DNA of 64,000 nucleotides from Conexibacter sp. S30A1 (GCF_023330665.1 NZ_CP097127.1:806001-870000); one strand, 5' to 3'; counted from the first letter of the stretch, positions 1-9,657 are shown. The notes: generated by a model from the sequence alone, not told the origin. Numbers and translations are program-made.

Positions 1-222
1 AACTCGGCAAAATCGCCCCGTAACTTCGGGATAAGGGGCGCCCCAGTAGGGTGAAGCACTTCGCGTGTGGAGCCCGAGAGGGCCGCAGTGAATAGGTTCA
101 AGCGACTGTTTACCAAAAACACAGGTCTCTGCTAAGTCGAAAGACGACGTATAGGGGCTGACGCCTGCCCGGTGCCGGAAGGTTACGTGGAGGTGTTAGG
201 GGCAACCCGAAGCACCGAAACT

Positions 223-1057
<835 letters not shown>

Positions 1058-1311
1058 CGACTTGAACGCTGTCTCAACGAGGGGCTCGGTGAAATTGCAG
1101 TCTCGGTGAAGATGCCGAGTACCCGCGGCTAGACGGAAAGACCCCGTGAACCTTTACTACAACTTGGTATTGGGGTTCGATGCATCTCGCTCAGGATAGG
1201 TGGGAGGCTTAGAAGCACCGGCTGCGGCTGGTGTGGAGCCATCCTTGAGATACCACCCTTGGTGTATTGGATCTCTAACCGCACGCCGTGAATCCGGGTG
1301 CGGGACAGTGA

Positions 1312-1344
<33 letters not shown>

Positions 1345-1568
1345 CAAAATGTAACGGAGGCGCGCAAAGGTTCCCTCAGCACGGTCGGAAATCGTGCGTA
1401 GAGTGTAAAGGCAGCAAGGGAGCTTGACTGCGAGACAGACATGTCGAGCAGGTACGAAAGTAGGCCTTAGTGATCCGGCGGTAGCAAGTGGAAGCGCCGT
1501 CGCTCAACGGACAAAAGGTACTCCGGGGATAACAGGCTTATCGGGCCCAAGAGTCCACATCGACGGCC

Positions 1569-1610
<42 letters not shown>

Positions 1611-1614
1611 TAGT

Positions 1615-1697
<83 letters not shown>

Positions 1698-1816
1698 TGC
1701 CGTGGGCGTTGGAGAGTTGAGAGGATTCGTCCCTAGTACGAGAGGACCGGGATGAACGCACCTCTGGTGTATCAGTTGTCGTGCTAACGGCACTGCTGAT
1801 TAGCTACGTGCGGATC

Positions 1817-1849
<33 letters not shown>

Positions 1850-2050
1850 GGCCTCAAGATGAGCTCTCCCATCCACTAGATGGAGTAAGACCCCTGGTAG
1901 ACCACCAGGTTGATAGGCCAGATCTGGAAGGGTGGTAACACCCGTAGGAGACTGGTACTAATGGGTCGAGGGCTTGACGGTATTTTGATACCCGTACATT
2001 GGCGCTGTGTAGTTTTGAAGGCCCGCGAGGGGCCCGGTCTCTCGCCACTT

Positions 2051-2167
2051 TCCGGTGGCTATGGCGAGGGGGAAACACCTCTTCCCTTTCCGAACAGAGA
2101 AGTTAAGCCCCTCAGCGCCGATGGTACTTGGCTTGAAAGGGCCTGGGAGAGTAGGTCGCCGCCGGTT
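2051..2167 (+). rRNA. 5S ribosomal RNA
   Basis: About 117 nt lying 70 nt after the 23S 3' end. It contains the conserved CCGAACAGAGAAGTTAAGCC block (near 2090-2109) and a closing stem formed by TCCGGTGGC at the 5' end and GCCGCCGG at the 3' end. Position and length are typical for the last gene of a bacterial rrn operon. The ends are set by the terminal stem and may be off by 1-3 nt. Confidence 0.93.
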
Positions 2168-2183
2168 TCTTTAGGTGTCGCGC

Positions 2184-2213
2184 GAGCCGCCTGACCGAAA
2201 GGTTGGGCGGCTC
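2184..2213 (+). terminator. Terminator-like hairpin after the rrn operon
   Basis: GAGCCGCC at 2184-2191 pairs with GGCGGCTC at 2206-2213, with an inner GACC/GGTT pairing around GAAA. It lies 17 nt after 5S rRNA and ahead of the next gene. There is no T tract, which is common in high-GC genomes. Confidence 0.7.
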
Positions 2214-2283
2214 TGCTGCGTTCGGGATATGATGCCCGCGGAGCCAGCCGAGCTTCGCGACCCACATCCAACCCGACCGCGAG

Positions 2284-2835
2284 GTGCTGCGGTTCGCCGG
2301 CGGACATCTCGTCCGCGAGGCCTGCGTCGGCGGTGAGCTGCGCTCGCGCGCGACGGCCATTGTGGGAAGCACACTCAGCGAGCTCGCCGACTTCTGCGAT
2401 GTGGATCTGGACGCAAACCTCGATTTCGGCCACGACGCGCCCGCTGTGGGTGACCGGACGCGTCCGATCCAGTTCGATCAGGTGGCGGCCGAGGCGCTGC
2501 TGCGGTGGTACCAGATCGGGGCGGCTGCGCTTGACCAGGTCATCACCGTGGCCAGTGATTGCTCACCGGTCCAGCTCTGGCCCGAACACTTCGATGTGGC
2601 CATTGACCTGCGCACCGCGGGTGGGCGCTGCAACCTCGGGGCGGCGCCGGCCGATGCCTTCTCGCCGCAGCCGTATCTGTACGTCGGGCCGCACGGTGCC
2701 GATCGACCGGGCGAGCAGGCCTACTGGAACGTCACGTTTGGCGCGCTGCTCGGCGCCGAGTTGGTGCTCGCCGACCCGGATCCGGTGGCGGCGGCGGTCA
2801 GCTTCTTCGCGCAGGGCCTGCGATTGCTCGGCTGA
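2284..2835 (+). CDS. Conserved hypothetical protein, 183 aa
   Basis: I do not recognise a named family. The protein is soluble, acidic and Trp/Tyr-containing. Its C-terminal half (PQPYLYVGPHG ... YWNVTFGALLGAELV ... AVSFFAQGL) looks like a folded domain of an actinobacterial hypothetical family. The start is GTG 2284; the frame is open back to a TGA at 2230 and contains no ATG, so no better start exists. It is the first gene after the rrn operon. Its 3' end overlaps the convergent GNAT gene by 38 nt. Codon use is typical of the neighbours, supporting a real gene. Confidence 0.65.
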   Translation: MLRFAGGHLVREACVGGELRSRATAIVGSTLSELADFCDVDLDANLDFGHDAPAVGDRTRPIQFDQVAAEALLRWYQIGAAALDQVITVASDCSPVQLWPEHFDVAIDLRTAGGRCNLGAAPADAFSPQPYLYVGPHGADRPGEQAYWNVTFGALLGAELVLADPDPVAAAVSFFAQGLRLLG

Positions 2836-3370
2836 GCGGTTCCGGCGCCGACTCCAGCCGGTACACGCTCACCGGCACACCGGGCGGGGAGACGGTGTTG
2901 AACGCAAACTCCATTCCCAGGTGGCCCGCGACAGCGAGTGATGCGTGGTTGTCGGGATGGATGCGTGCCGTGAGCTCCGTGGCGCCGAGCGCGGTGAACG
3001 CGTCGCTGGCGACCGCGAGCGCGGCCTCGGTGCTGTAACCGTGCCCCCAGTGCGCCGGTGAAAGCCACCAGCCGATCTCATACTCGTCAGGTGAGAGCCC
3101 GGGCGTGCCCTCGCCCATCAGGTTCAGCGCGAGCAGCCCGATGTCATCACCGCTGCTCAGCTGTGAGACCACGCGCCAGCCGAAGCCGTGCTGCTGCCAG
3201 TGCTTGATGGCCGCGTCAGCGACGGCGATCGCCTTCATCGCGCTCCACGTGCGACCGTCTGAGATGTAGCGCGTGACGCGCGGGATCGAGCTCAGCGCAG
3301 ACAGCAGCGCCACGTCATCGGCGGACCACGGCCGGAGCAGCAGCCGCTCGGTTTGCAGCACGTGCGCCAC
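2798..3370 (-). CDS. GNAT family N-acetyltransferase (RimJ/RimL-like)
   Basis: From GTG 3370 the product is 190 aa, the normal size for a single GNAT domain. It begins AHVLQTERLLLRPWSADD, the usual beta1-alpha1 start of RimJ/RimL-type enzymes. The acetyl-CoA region WWLSPAHWGHGYSTEAA fits motif A, followed by ELTARIHPDNHASLAVAGHLGM. Such enzymes acetylate protein N-termini or small amines; the substrate cannot be read from sequence. The frame stays open upstream to 3535, but those residues are Thr/Ser-rich and look non-coding. GTG 3388 is an alternative start. It converges on and slightly overlaps the preceding hypothetical gene. Confidence 0.8.
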   Translation of the reverse strand: MAHVLQTERLLLRPWSADDVALLSALSSIPRVTRYISDGRTWSAMKAIAVADAAIKHWQQHGFGWRVVSQLSSGDDIGLLALNLMGEGTPGLSPDEYEIGWWLSPAHWGHGYSTEAALAVASDAFTALGATELTARIHPDNHASLAVAGHLGMEFAFNTVSPPGVPVSVYRLESAPEPLSRAIAGPARRS

Positions 3371-3554
3371 GCCGGGCAATGTTAGGACGCCGCGCAGGCG
3401 CGATCGCGCAGCCGGCGCTCGCACGCTTGCGGTAGTAGTCCACGTCCGCGTAGAGCCTGTCGCCGTCAACCACGTAGTCGTAGTCCCCGAGCAGCATGTC
3501 GTCGATCGCGTCGCTGATTCTGAGAAGGAGCCCACCTAGGCGAGAACAGAACAT
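3315..3554 (-). CDS. Possible small ORF starting inside a LexA-type box
   Basis: A 79-codon frame starts at ATG 3554. Its first 45 residues look protein-like (RISDAIDDMLLGDYDYVVDGDRL and YADVDYYRKR). The remainder is Ala/Arg-rich and overlaps the start of the GNAT gene in another frame, as if the original gene were truncated or frameshifted. There is no recognisable domain. It is listed because the stretch 3390-3550 is otherwise unexplained and because a palindromic GAAC-N4-GTTC site covers its ATG. It could be an SOS peptide, a gene remnant or chance. Confidence 0.25.
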   Translation of the reverse strand: MFCSRLGGLLLRISDAIDDMLLGDYDYVVDGDRLYADVDYYRKRASAGCAIAPARRPNIARRGARAANRAAAAPAVVRR

Positions 3555-3561
3555 ATGTTCG
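3548..3561. promoter_or_regulatory. Candidate LexA (SOS) box
   Basis: GAACATATGTTC at 3549-3560 is a perfect palindrome with the GAAC-N4-GTTC core of Gram-positive and actinobacterial LexA sites; one of the two flanking bases (G3561) also fits. A TATGCT-like -10 hexamer lies just upstream in the minus direction (3563-3568). A second such core precedes dinB in this window, which supports the reading. Binding itself is inferred. Confidence 0.4.
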
Positions 3562-3620
3562 TAGCATAGGTTCGGGCTCGGACGGAACCGCCGGCGGGGC
3601 CCAGGACGCGGACGACAGCG

Positions 3621-4718
3621 CTAGCCGAGTGCTGCCCAGGCTTCGTGCTTGGTGTGGATCCGGTCCACCACCGCTGCGGTGAACTCGGTCGTCCCCGCCG
3701 AGCCTGACAGGTCAAAGGTCTTCACGCCGGCGGCGACGGCCTCGAGTGCGGATTCGTAAATCGCGCGCGAGGCGCGTTCTGCGTGCGCGCCGTAGCGGTC
3801 CGCGGCGTGGTGCATCACAGCGCCGCAGGCGAGGATCATCGCAAGCGGGTTGGCGATGTCCTTGCCCTGCAGTGCGGGCGCGGTGCCGTGCGGGGCCTCG
3901 GCCATCGCGACCGTCGTGTTGTAGTCATCGTCAAAGGCCAGCAGCACCGACTCGGCGCCCGCGATCGACCCGAACATCGGCAGCACGAGGTCAGACAGGC
4001 AATCACCGTCGCGGTTGAGCGCCGGGATCACGAGCGTCTTATCGGTTGCGCCCGAGAGCAGCCCGGCATAGGTCGCGTCGATCAGCACGGGCTTGTAGTC
4101 GACGTCTGGGTGACGCGCGGCGGCGGCGTCCATCTCCTCCTTGAGCATGCCCTCGTAGATGGCCGACACCGTCCATTTGGGGCCGCCGTAGACGCGCGCA
4201 TCCAGGCGCTCGGCGGTCCTGAAGGCGTACTCGGAGACGGCGCGGCAGGTTGAGCGCGTGATCCGCTCCTCACGGTAGGCGACCTCATCCGGGGCGTCCG
4301 GTGTGCCTTCGCGCCACTGCTTGGCCCCGTAGGCGTCCTCCACGGCCATGCGCACCACCGAGATCGGGTAGTAGACACCGGCCATCGGCGCGACCCCGGG
4401 CAGCCGCCGTCCGGTCCGCACGATCACCTTGCCGCCGATGCCCTCGCGGACGATCGCGTTGGGGGTGCCGACATCCTCGCGCCCCTCCGGTGTGATCGTC
4501 GCAGCCTTGATGCCCAGTCCAGCCGCCCGCATTGCCGCCGCGGCGTCGTGGACGACGCCGTTCTGGGTCGCACGCCGGTTGCCGAGCGAGAGGTCGTAGC
4601 GCTCAAGCTCGACCGGAAAGCCGAGCAGATCCGGGTCGAGCACCCTGAGCGCCTGCTCGAGCAGCTCCTGGCCGGTCTCATCGCCCTCCAGCACCACAAT
4701 CCTGATCGCGTCGGTCAT
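3621..4718 (-). CDS. Isocitrate/isopropylmalate dehydrogenase family protein
   Basis: This 365-aa NAD(P)-dependent beta-decarboxylating dehydrogenase contains the N-terminal IRIVVLEGDETGQELLEQAL, a substrate-loop tyrosine region (VYGGPKWTVSAIYEGML), the metal-binding NRDGDCLSDLVLPMFGSI and the cofactor segment EAPHGTAPALQGKDIANP. This combination fits the isocitrate dehydrogenase side better than LeuB, but substrate cannot be settled by eye. It would oxidise isocitrate to 2-oxoglutarate in the TCA cycle. It starts at ATG 4718, 148 nt after the HD gene on the same strand, and ends about 60 nt before the SOS-box region. The length is normal. Confidence 0.85.
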   Translation of the reverse strand: MTDAIRIVVLEGDETGQELLEQALRVLDPDLLGFPVELERYDLSLGNRRATQNGVVHDAAAAMRAAGLGIKAATITPEGREDVGTPNAIVREGIGGKVIVRTGRRLPGVAPMAGVYYPISVVRMAVEDAYGAKQWREGTPDAPDEVAYREERITRSTCRAVSEYAFRTAERLDARVYGGPKWTVSAIYEGMLKEEMDAAAARHPDVDYKPVLIDATYAGLLSGATDKTLVIPALNRDGDCLSDLVLPMFGSIAGAESVLLAFDDDYNTTVAMAEAPHGTAPALQGKDIANPLAMILACGAVMHHAADRYGAHAERASRAIYESALEAVAAGVKTFDLSGSAGTTEFTAAVVDRIHTKHEAWAALG

Positions 4719-4829
4719 CGCCCGTCACAATAGCCCAGCGACCCGATCGTTGCTGTCTGTTATCGCGTACGGCTGTTCAGGACCGCAACTCCGCGGAGTT
4801 TCAACGGTGAAACAGCACACGGCTGGGGC

Positions 4830-4879
4830 GCCCCAGCGCTGGAACCTCCGTGCTGCTCAACGCTGCTCAGCGCTGGGGC
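4830..4879. terminator. Inverted repeat at the end of the HD gene
   Basis: GCCCCAGCGCTG at 4830-4841 is perfectly complementary to CAGCGCTGGGGC at 4868-4879, with a 26-nt spacer that includes the HD gene stop codon (4867-4869). It probably terminates HD transcription or forms a processing hairpin before the dehydrogenase gene. There is no T tract. Confidence 0.4.
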
Positions 4880-5469
4880 ACGAGCGACGGCGAGACCTGC
4901 TCAAGCGCCGCGATCACCCGCGCGACGTGCTCGTCAAAGTCGACGCCCAGCGCGTCGGCACCGGCGGTCAGCTGCTGGCGATCCACGGCGGCGGCAAAGC
5001 TCGGCTGCTTCATCTTCTTCCTGACCGACTTGGGGCTCATGCCGGCCAGTCCCTCGGGCCGGACGTAGGCGACCGCCAGCACGAAGCCCGAGAGCTCATC
5101 GACCGCGTACAGCGCCCGTTCCAGCTGCGTCTCGCGGGTTATGCCGAGGTAATCGGCGTGCGAGCCGACCGCGCGGATCAGCTCCTCCGGGTAGCCACGG
5201 CGCCGGAGCTCCTCCATTGCGACGCGCGGATGCCCGGTACTCAGGTCCGGGTGCCGTTCGTAGTCCAGGTCGTGCAGGAGTCCTGTCAGGCCCCAGAGCT
5301 CAGGATCGGCTTCAAAGTGCTCTGCGTAGGCGCGCATCGCCGCCTCGACGGCCAGCATGTGGCGGCGCAGCGAGTCGCTCTCGGTCCACTCGCAGACCAG
5401 CGCCCAGGCCGCCTCGCGGGCGTCCTGCGCGGACTGCGGCAGCGTGCCAGACGTGGTCTCGGCGTCCAT
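4867..5469 (-). CDS. HD domain-containing phosphohydrolase-like protein
   Basis: 200 aa. A metal-binding HD domain is visible: RRHM supplies the first His (about residue 36), LLHDLDYE the HD pair (about 67-68), and YAVDELSGF a final Asp. The pattern GLTGLLHDLDYERHP is typical of small HD proteins related to predicted nucleotide or phosphate-ester hydrolases. The real substrate is unknown. The ATG at 5469 lies 21 nt from the divergent murA start, so the two promoters must overlap each other or the coding sequence. The C-terminus SPSLVPQR ends inside an inverted repeat. Confidence 0.8.
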   Translation of the reverse strand: MDAETTSGTLPQSAQDAREAAWALVCEWTESDSLRRHMLAVEAAMRAYAEHFEADPELWGLTGLLHDLDYERHPDLSTGHPRVAMEELRRRGYPEELIRAVGSHADYLGITRETQLERALYAVDELSGFVLAVAYVRPEGLAGMSPKSVRKKMKQPSFAAAVDRQQLTAGADALGVDFDEHVARVIAALEQVSPSLVPQR

Positions 5470-5490
5470 GCCGTTACCTTACTGGTAGCC

Positions 5491-6792
5491 ATGGAAAAGT
5501 TCGTGATCGAAGGCGGCGCGCCGCTGTCAGGCACCGTCATACCGGCTGGCAACAAGAACGGGGCGCTGCCGATCCTCGCCGCCACGCTGCTGACCGACGA
5601 GGATGTGACGCTGCGCAACATCCCGCGCATCAAGGACGTGGACGCGATGCTCGCGCTGCTGGCATCGCTCGGCGCCGCGGTCACGTGGAGCAGCGGCGGC
5701 GAGGTGCGCGTCAACACCGGCGCCGTCAGCCGCACCAGCGTCGACCGCGAGCTCGGTGAGCGCATCCGCGCCTCCTTCCTGCTGGCCGGCCCGCTACTTG
5801 CGCGCTTCGGCCGCGCCGAGATGCCACCGCCAGGTGGTGACGTGATCGGGCGCCGGCGCCTTGACCCCCACTTCGATGCGATGCGGGCACTCGGTGCCGA
5901 CGTTGAGGTCGGCGCCAACATCCGCCTGACGGCGCCCGCCGGCGGCCTTGCGCCCTGCGACTTTCTGATGGACGAGCCCTCCGTGATGGCGACCGAGAAC
6001 GCGCTGCTGGCAGCCGCGCTGACGCCCGGCACATCCGTGATCCGCAACGCCGCCTCCGAGCCGCACGTGCAGGATCTGGCGCGGATGCTGATCAAGATGG
6101 GCGCTCAGATCGAGGGGATCGGCTCAAACGTGATGATGGTCACCGGCCGCGACCGGCTGCACGGCTGCGAGCACACGATCGCCCCCGATCACATCGAGAT
6201 CGGCTCGTTCATGGCGCTGGCCGGGGTCACCGGTGGCGAGCTCACGATCAAGGACACCGTGCCGGAGGACCTGCGCATGATCAGGCTGGTGTTCGAGCGG
6301 CTCGGCCTGAAGAGCACCATGATCGGCAATGACGTGCACGTCCCGGGCAACCAGCACCTGGTCATCCAGAGCGACGCGGGCGGCTACACGCCGAAGGTCC
6401 AGGACGGCCCCTGGCCGGCGCTGCCAGCCGACCTCACCAGCGTTGTTGTGGCGCTCGCCACCCAGGCCGAGGGCTCGGTGATCATCCATGAGTGGATGTT
6501 TGAGAGCCGACTGGTGTTCACCGACAAGCTGCAGCTGATGGGCGCCGCGATCACGATCTGCGACCCACATCGAGCGATCGTGGTGGGCCCACGCAGGCTT
6601 CGCGGCCAGCGCGTGGAGTCCCCCGATATCCGTGCCGGCATGGCGATGCTGATCGCGGCGCTGTGCGCGCAGGGCATAACCGAGATCGGCAACATCCGCC
6701 AGATCGACCGCGGCTACGAGCGGATCGACGAGCGTCTGCGTGCGCTCGGGGCGCGGATCACGCGCGTTGAGGACAACAGCATCCGCGGCTGA
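5491..6792 (+). CDS. murA: UDP-N-acetylglucosamine 1-carboxyvinyltransferase, Asp-type
   Basis: 433 aa, normal MurA length. It transfers enolpyruvate from PEP to UDP-GlcNAc, the first committed cytoplasmic step of peptidoglycan synthesis. The N-terminal GGAPLSGTVIPAGNKNGALPILAATLL holds the conserved Lys/Asn. The loop PPPGGDVIGRRRLDPH has Asp117 where most MurA enzymes have the PEP-attacking Cys115, as in Mycobacterium and Chlamydia; this is known to give intrinsic fosfomycin insensitivity. The start is ATG 5491. The frame is open far upstream, but that part is antisense to the HD gene. hisZ begins at the very next base after the stop, so murA probably heads the his operon transcript. Confidence 0.96.
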   Translation: MEKFVIEGGAPLSGTVIPAGNKNGALPILAATLLTDEDVTLRNIPRIKDVDAMLALLASLGAAVTWSSGGEVRVNTGAVSRTSVDRELGERIRASFLLAGPLLARFGRAEMPPPGGDVIGRRRLDPHFDAMRALGADVEVGANIRLTAPAGGLAPCDFLMDEPSVMATENALLAAALTPGTSVIRNAASEPHVQDLARMLIKMGAQIEGIGSNVMMVTGRDRLHGCEHTIAPDHIEIGSFMALAGVTGGELTIKDTVPEDLRMIRLVFERLGLKSTMIGNDVHVPGNQHLVIQSDAGGYTPKVQDGPWPALPADLTSVVVALATQAEGSVIIHEWMFESRLVFTDKLQLMGAAITICDPHRAIVVGPRRLRGQRVESPDIRAGMAMLIAALCAQGITEIGNIRQIDRGYERIDERLRALGARITRVEDNSIRG

Positions 6793-7767
6793 ATGAGCGT
6801 GGTCGACCGCACCCCCACCGGCACCCGCGACGTGCTGCCTGACGAGATGCGCGAGCTGCGCGCGCTGATGGCGCGCATGCGCGAGGTCTTTGAACGCGGC
6901 GGCTACGGCGAGGTTTACACGCCTGCGCTCGAGTACGAGCGCACGTTCACGCGCGGCGAGGCCTCCCGCACGAGCTCTCCGTACCGGCTCTTCGACGAGC
7001 ACGGCAACGTGCTGGTGCTGCGCTCGGACATGACCATCCCGATCGCGCGGATGGTCGCAAGCCGCTTCAGGACGGCTCCGACGCCATTGCGCTTCTGCTA
7101 CTTCGCGCACATCTTTCAGGGCGTCCGACCGCGCCGCGGCCAGTCGCGGGAACTGCTGCAGGCGGGCGTGGAGTTGATCGGCGCGCCGGGGCCCGACGGC
7201 ACGGTCGAAGCGCTAACGCTGCTCTGCGACGCGCTGGAGGCGGCCGGGCTCGAGAGCTTCAAGGTCGGGTTGGGTGATGTCACCCTCTACCCGACGCTCC
7301 TGCGCTCGCTTGGCGTCGGCGATGAGGACAGCGACACGATCCTCGCCGAACTCGCGCTGGGTGACTTCGTCGGCGTCGCGCGCGAGCTCGCGCGCCTGCG
7401 TCTGCGCGAGGCCGACGCCGAGCTGCTGCTGCGCGTACCGCGCATGCGCGGCGGCAGCGAGCTGCTCGAGGGACTCGACGGACCGCTGCATGACGCGGGC
7501 ACCGGTATGCGCGAGCTGCTCGGCATGCTCGAGCCACGGACCGCGCGCCGGGTGATCTTCGACTTCGGCCTGGTGCACAACCTCGGCTACTACACCGGCG
7601 CCATCTTCCAGGTCTACGACCCCGCCTACGGCATGCCACTGGGTGGTGGCGGGCGCTACGACGACCTGCTCGGCGACTTTGGCCGCCCGTTGCCGGCCGT
7701 CGGTTTCGGTCTTGATGTCGAGCGCGTGCACATTGCGCTGCGGGCCGAGGAGCGCAGGCGTGGCTGA
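6793..7767 (+). CDS. hisZ: ATP phosphoribosyltransferase regulatory subunit HisZ
   Basis: This 324-aa histidyl-tRNA synthetase-like paralogue lacks the anticodon-binding domain. Class II features are TPTGTRDVLPDE at the start, LRSDMTIPIARMVASR (motif 2 region), QGVRPRRGQSRELLQAGVELIG, and GGGGRYDDLLGDFG near the end. HisZ pairs with the catalytic short-form HisG to make an active, histidine-inhibited ATP phosphoribosyltransferase, the first step of histidine synthesis. The match is strengthened by the short hisG directly downstream, which overlaps by 8 nt. The ATG at 6793 abuts the murA stop. Confidence 0.93.
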   Translation: MSVVDRTPTGTRDVLPDEMRELRALMARMREVFERGGYGEVYTPALEYERTFTRGEASRTSSPYRLFDEHGNVLVLRSDMTIPIARMVASRFRTAPTPLRFCYFAHIFQGVRPRRGQSRELLQAGVELIGAPGPDGTVEALTLLCDALEAAGLESFKVGLGDVTLYPTLLRSLGVGDEDSDTILAELALGDFVGVARELARLRLREADAELLLRVPRMRGGSELLEGLDGPLHDAGTGMRELLGMLEPRTARRVIFDFGLVHNLGYYTGAIFQVYDPAYGMPLGGGGRYDDLLGDFGRPLPAVGFGLDVERVHIALRAEERRRG

Positions 7768-8401
7768 AACCCCTGCGAGCCTCGGTCTGCGGCTGGCCGT
7801 CCCGCGCGGCGCTCTGCTTGGGGAGACGCTTGATCTGCTGGACAGCATCGGCATCGACTCAAGCGCCGTGCGCGAGAACGACCGGCGGCTGCTGTTCGCC
7901 GACGTTGGCATCATCACCATGCGCCCCTCGGACGTGCCGACCTATGTGGAGGCGGGCGCGGCCGACGTCGGCATCACCGGCAAGGACGTGCTGATGGAGC
8001 AGGCGGAGCGGGCGATCTACGAGCTCGCCGATCTCGGTTACGGTCGCTGCACGATGGTCGTGGCCTCGCAGGCGGGGGAGGACCCCGCGGCGGACGCGCT
8101 GCGCAGGCTCGGGGTGGTGCGGATCGCGACCAAGTACCCGCGGATCGCCACCCGCCACTTTCACGAGAGCGGCAGGCAGGCCGAGATCGTCGAGGTCAAG
8201 GGGTCGGTGGAGCTGGCGCCGCTAACCGGCCTCGTGGACGCGATCGTCGACCTGACCGCGACCGGGACCACGCTGCGCGAAAATGGGCTGGTGGTGCGCG
8301 AGCAGATCGCCGAGTGCACCGCCCGCCTGATCGCAAACCCGGTCGCCGACAAGCTCAGGGCCAGGGCGATCGACACGCTCGTCTCGAGGATCTCCGGCTG
8401 A
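7760..8401 (+). CDS. hisG: ATP phosphoribosyltransferase, short form
   Basis: 213 aa. It catalyses condensation of ATP and PRPP, the committed step of histidine biosynthesis. Family landmarks are LAVPRGALLGETLDLL, the ADVGITGKDVLME substrate-binding stretch, and the PRPP loop DLTATGTTLRENGL. The long-form C-terminal regulatory ACT-like domain is absent, matching the presence of HisZ. GTG 7760 is chosen because it gives the conserved N-terminus and an 8-nt overlap with hisZ; further upstream the frame is only a hisZ shadow. Its TGA overlaps the hisD ATG by one base. Confidence 0.95.
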   Translation: MAETPASLGLRLAVPRGALLGETLDLLDSIGIDSSAVRENDRRLLFADVGIITMRPSDVPTYVEAGAADVGITGKDVLMEQAERAIYELADLGYGRCTMVVASQAGEDPAADALRRLGVVRIATKYPRIATRHFHESGRQAEIVEVKGSVELAPLTGLVDAIVDLTATGTTLRENGLVVREQIAECTARLIANPVADKLRARAIDTLVSRISG

Positions 8402-9657
8402 TGTTGGCGGCGCTGAGCGAATTTGACGGACAGCCGGCCGCGCTCGCCCAGCAGCTGCGCGCGCTGGTGCCGGACGGCGACTCGGTCGCAGCGGCGGTCG
8501 CTGAGATCCTCGCCGACGTGCGCTCAGGCGGTGAACGGGCCGTACGCCACCACACCCGGCTTCACGACACCCGCGGCGCCGATCCCAAGCCGCTGCGCGT
8601 CACACGCAGCGAGCTCGCACAGGCCCGCGCGGAGCTTGACCCAGAGGTCGCCGCCGGCATCGAGCTGGCGATCACAAATGTCGGGCAGGTTGCGCGCGCA
8701 GCCCTGCACGCGGACCGCCGCGTCGACTTTGGCGGCCACAGCGTGACCGTGCGCGAGACCCCGGTGCACCGGGCCGCGGTGTACGTGCCAGGGGGGCGCG
8801 CACCCTACCCGAGCACCGTGGTGATGGGTGTTGCGACCGCGCGCGCGGCTGGCGTTCAGACGGTCGCGGTGTGCAGCCCGCCCGGCCCCGACGGGGATCT
8901 GAACCCCGCCATCCTTGCCGCCTGCGAGCTGGCCGGCGCGGACGAGGTCTACCGCATGGGTGGCGCCCAGGGAGTCGCCGCGCTCGCCTACGGCACCGAG
9001 CAGATCGAGCCGGTGGACGTGATCGTGGGGCCCGGCAACCTCTACGTGCAGGAGGCCAAGCGACAGCTCTCGGGAATCGTTGGGATCGACTCCTTCGCGG
9101 GCCCGAGCGACATGCTCGCGATCGTCGACCCGCAGTACCCGCTCGAACCGCTGGCGCTCGACCTCCTGGCCCAGGCCGAGCATGGCGCCGGCACGATCGT
9201 CGTGGCTGTCTGCCCCGACGCCGCGCTGCTTGACGCGCTGGCCGAGCGCCTGGCCGCAGAGCCGCTTGCGACCGACGCGGTCTGCCGGCTGGTGCACGCG
9301 CCGACATACGAGCTTGCGCTGGCGATCGCGGAGGCGTTTGCACCCGAACACCTGGAGTTGCTCGGCCCGCTGGCCGAGCAACTCGCCCCACGCATCACCC
9401 GCTCCGGCTGCGTCTTCATCGGCACCGGCACCGCCTTCGGGGACTATGTCGCCGGCTCAAATCACACGCTGCCGACCGGCGGCGCGGCGCGCTTTGCCTC
9501 AACGCTCGGGCCCCACCACTTCCGCCGCGTCTTCACCGAGGTCCGCATCGAGCAGCCGCGCGCGCTCGCGCAGGCCGCCGCGCCACTCGCGCGCGCCGAG
9601 GGCTTCGAGTACCACGCGCGCTCGATGGAGGCAAGAATCGGGGAGAATCAGAGCTGA
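8401..9657 (+). CDS. hisD: Histidinol dehydrogenase
   Basis: 418 aa. It oxidises L-histidinol to L-histidine in two NAD-dependent steps with one zinc ion. Recognisable blocks are AVYVPGGRAPYPSTVVMG, GPGNLYVQEAKRQL, DSFAGPSDMLAI and the catalytic FAPEHLEL (Glu-His pair), with SNHTLPTGGAARF near the end. The start is ATG 8401, sharing one base with the hisG stop; the frame is open further upstream only as a shadow of hisG. It is translationally coupled on both sides, and hisB starts at the last base of its stop. Confidence 0.96.
   Translation: MLAALSEFDGQPAALAQQLRALVPDGDSVAAAVAEILADVRSGGERAVRHHTRLHDTRGADPKPLRVTRSELAQARAELDPEVAAGIELAITNVGQVARAALHADRRVDFGGHSVTVRETPVHRAAVYVPGGRAPYPSTVVMGVATARAAGVQTVAVCSPPGPDGDLNPAILAACELAGADEVYRMGGAQGVAALAYGTEQIEPVDVIVGPGNLYVQEAKRQLSGIVGIDSFAGPSDMLAIVDPQYPLEPLALDLLAQAEHGAGTIVVAVCPDAALLDALAERLAAEPLATDAVCRLVHAPTYELALAIAEAFAPEHLELLGPLAEQLAPRITRSGCVFIGTGTAFGDYVAGSNHTLPTGGAARFASTLGPHHFRRVFTEVRIEQPRALAQAAAPLARAEGFEYHARSMEARIGENQS

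Noticed and set aside
4750-5490. Long in-frame extension upstream of murA
   Set aside because: It is the antisense shadow of the HD gene; MurA homology begins exactly at ATG 5491.
6124-7110. Long open frame antisense to murA and hisZ
   Set aside because: Typical high-GC shadow; composition is His/Ala/Arg-rich and no domain is visible.
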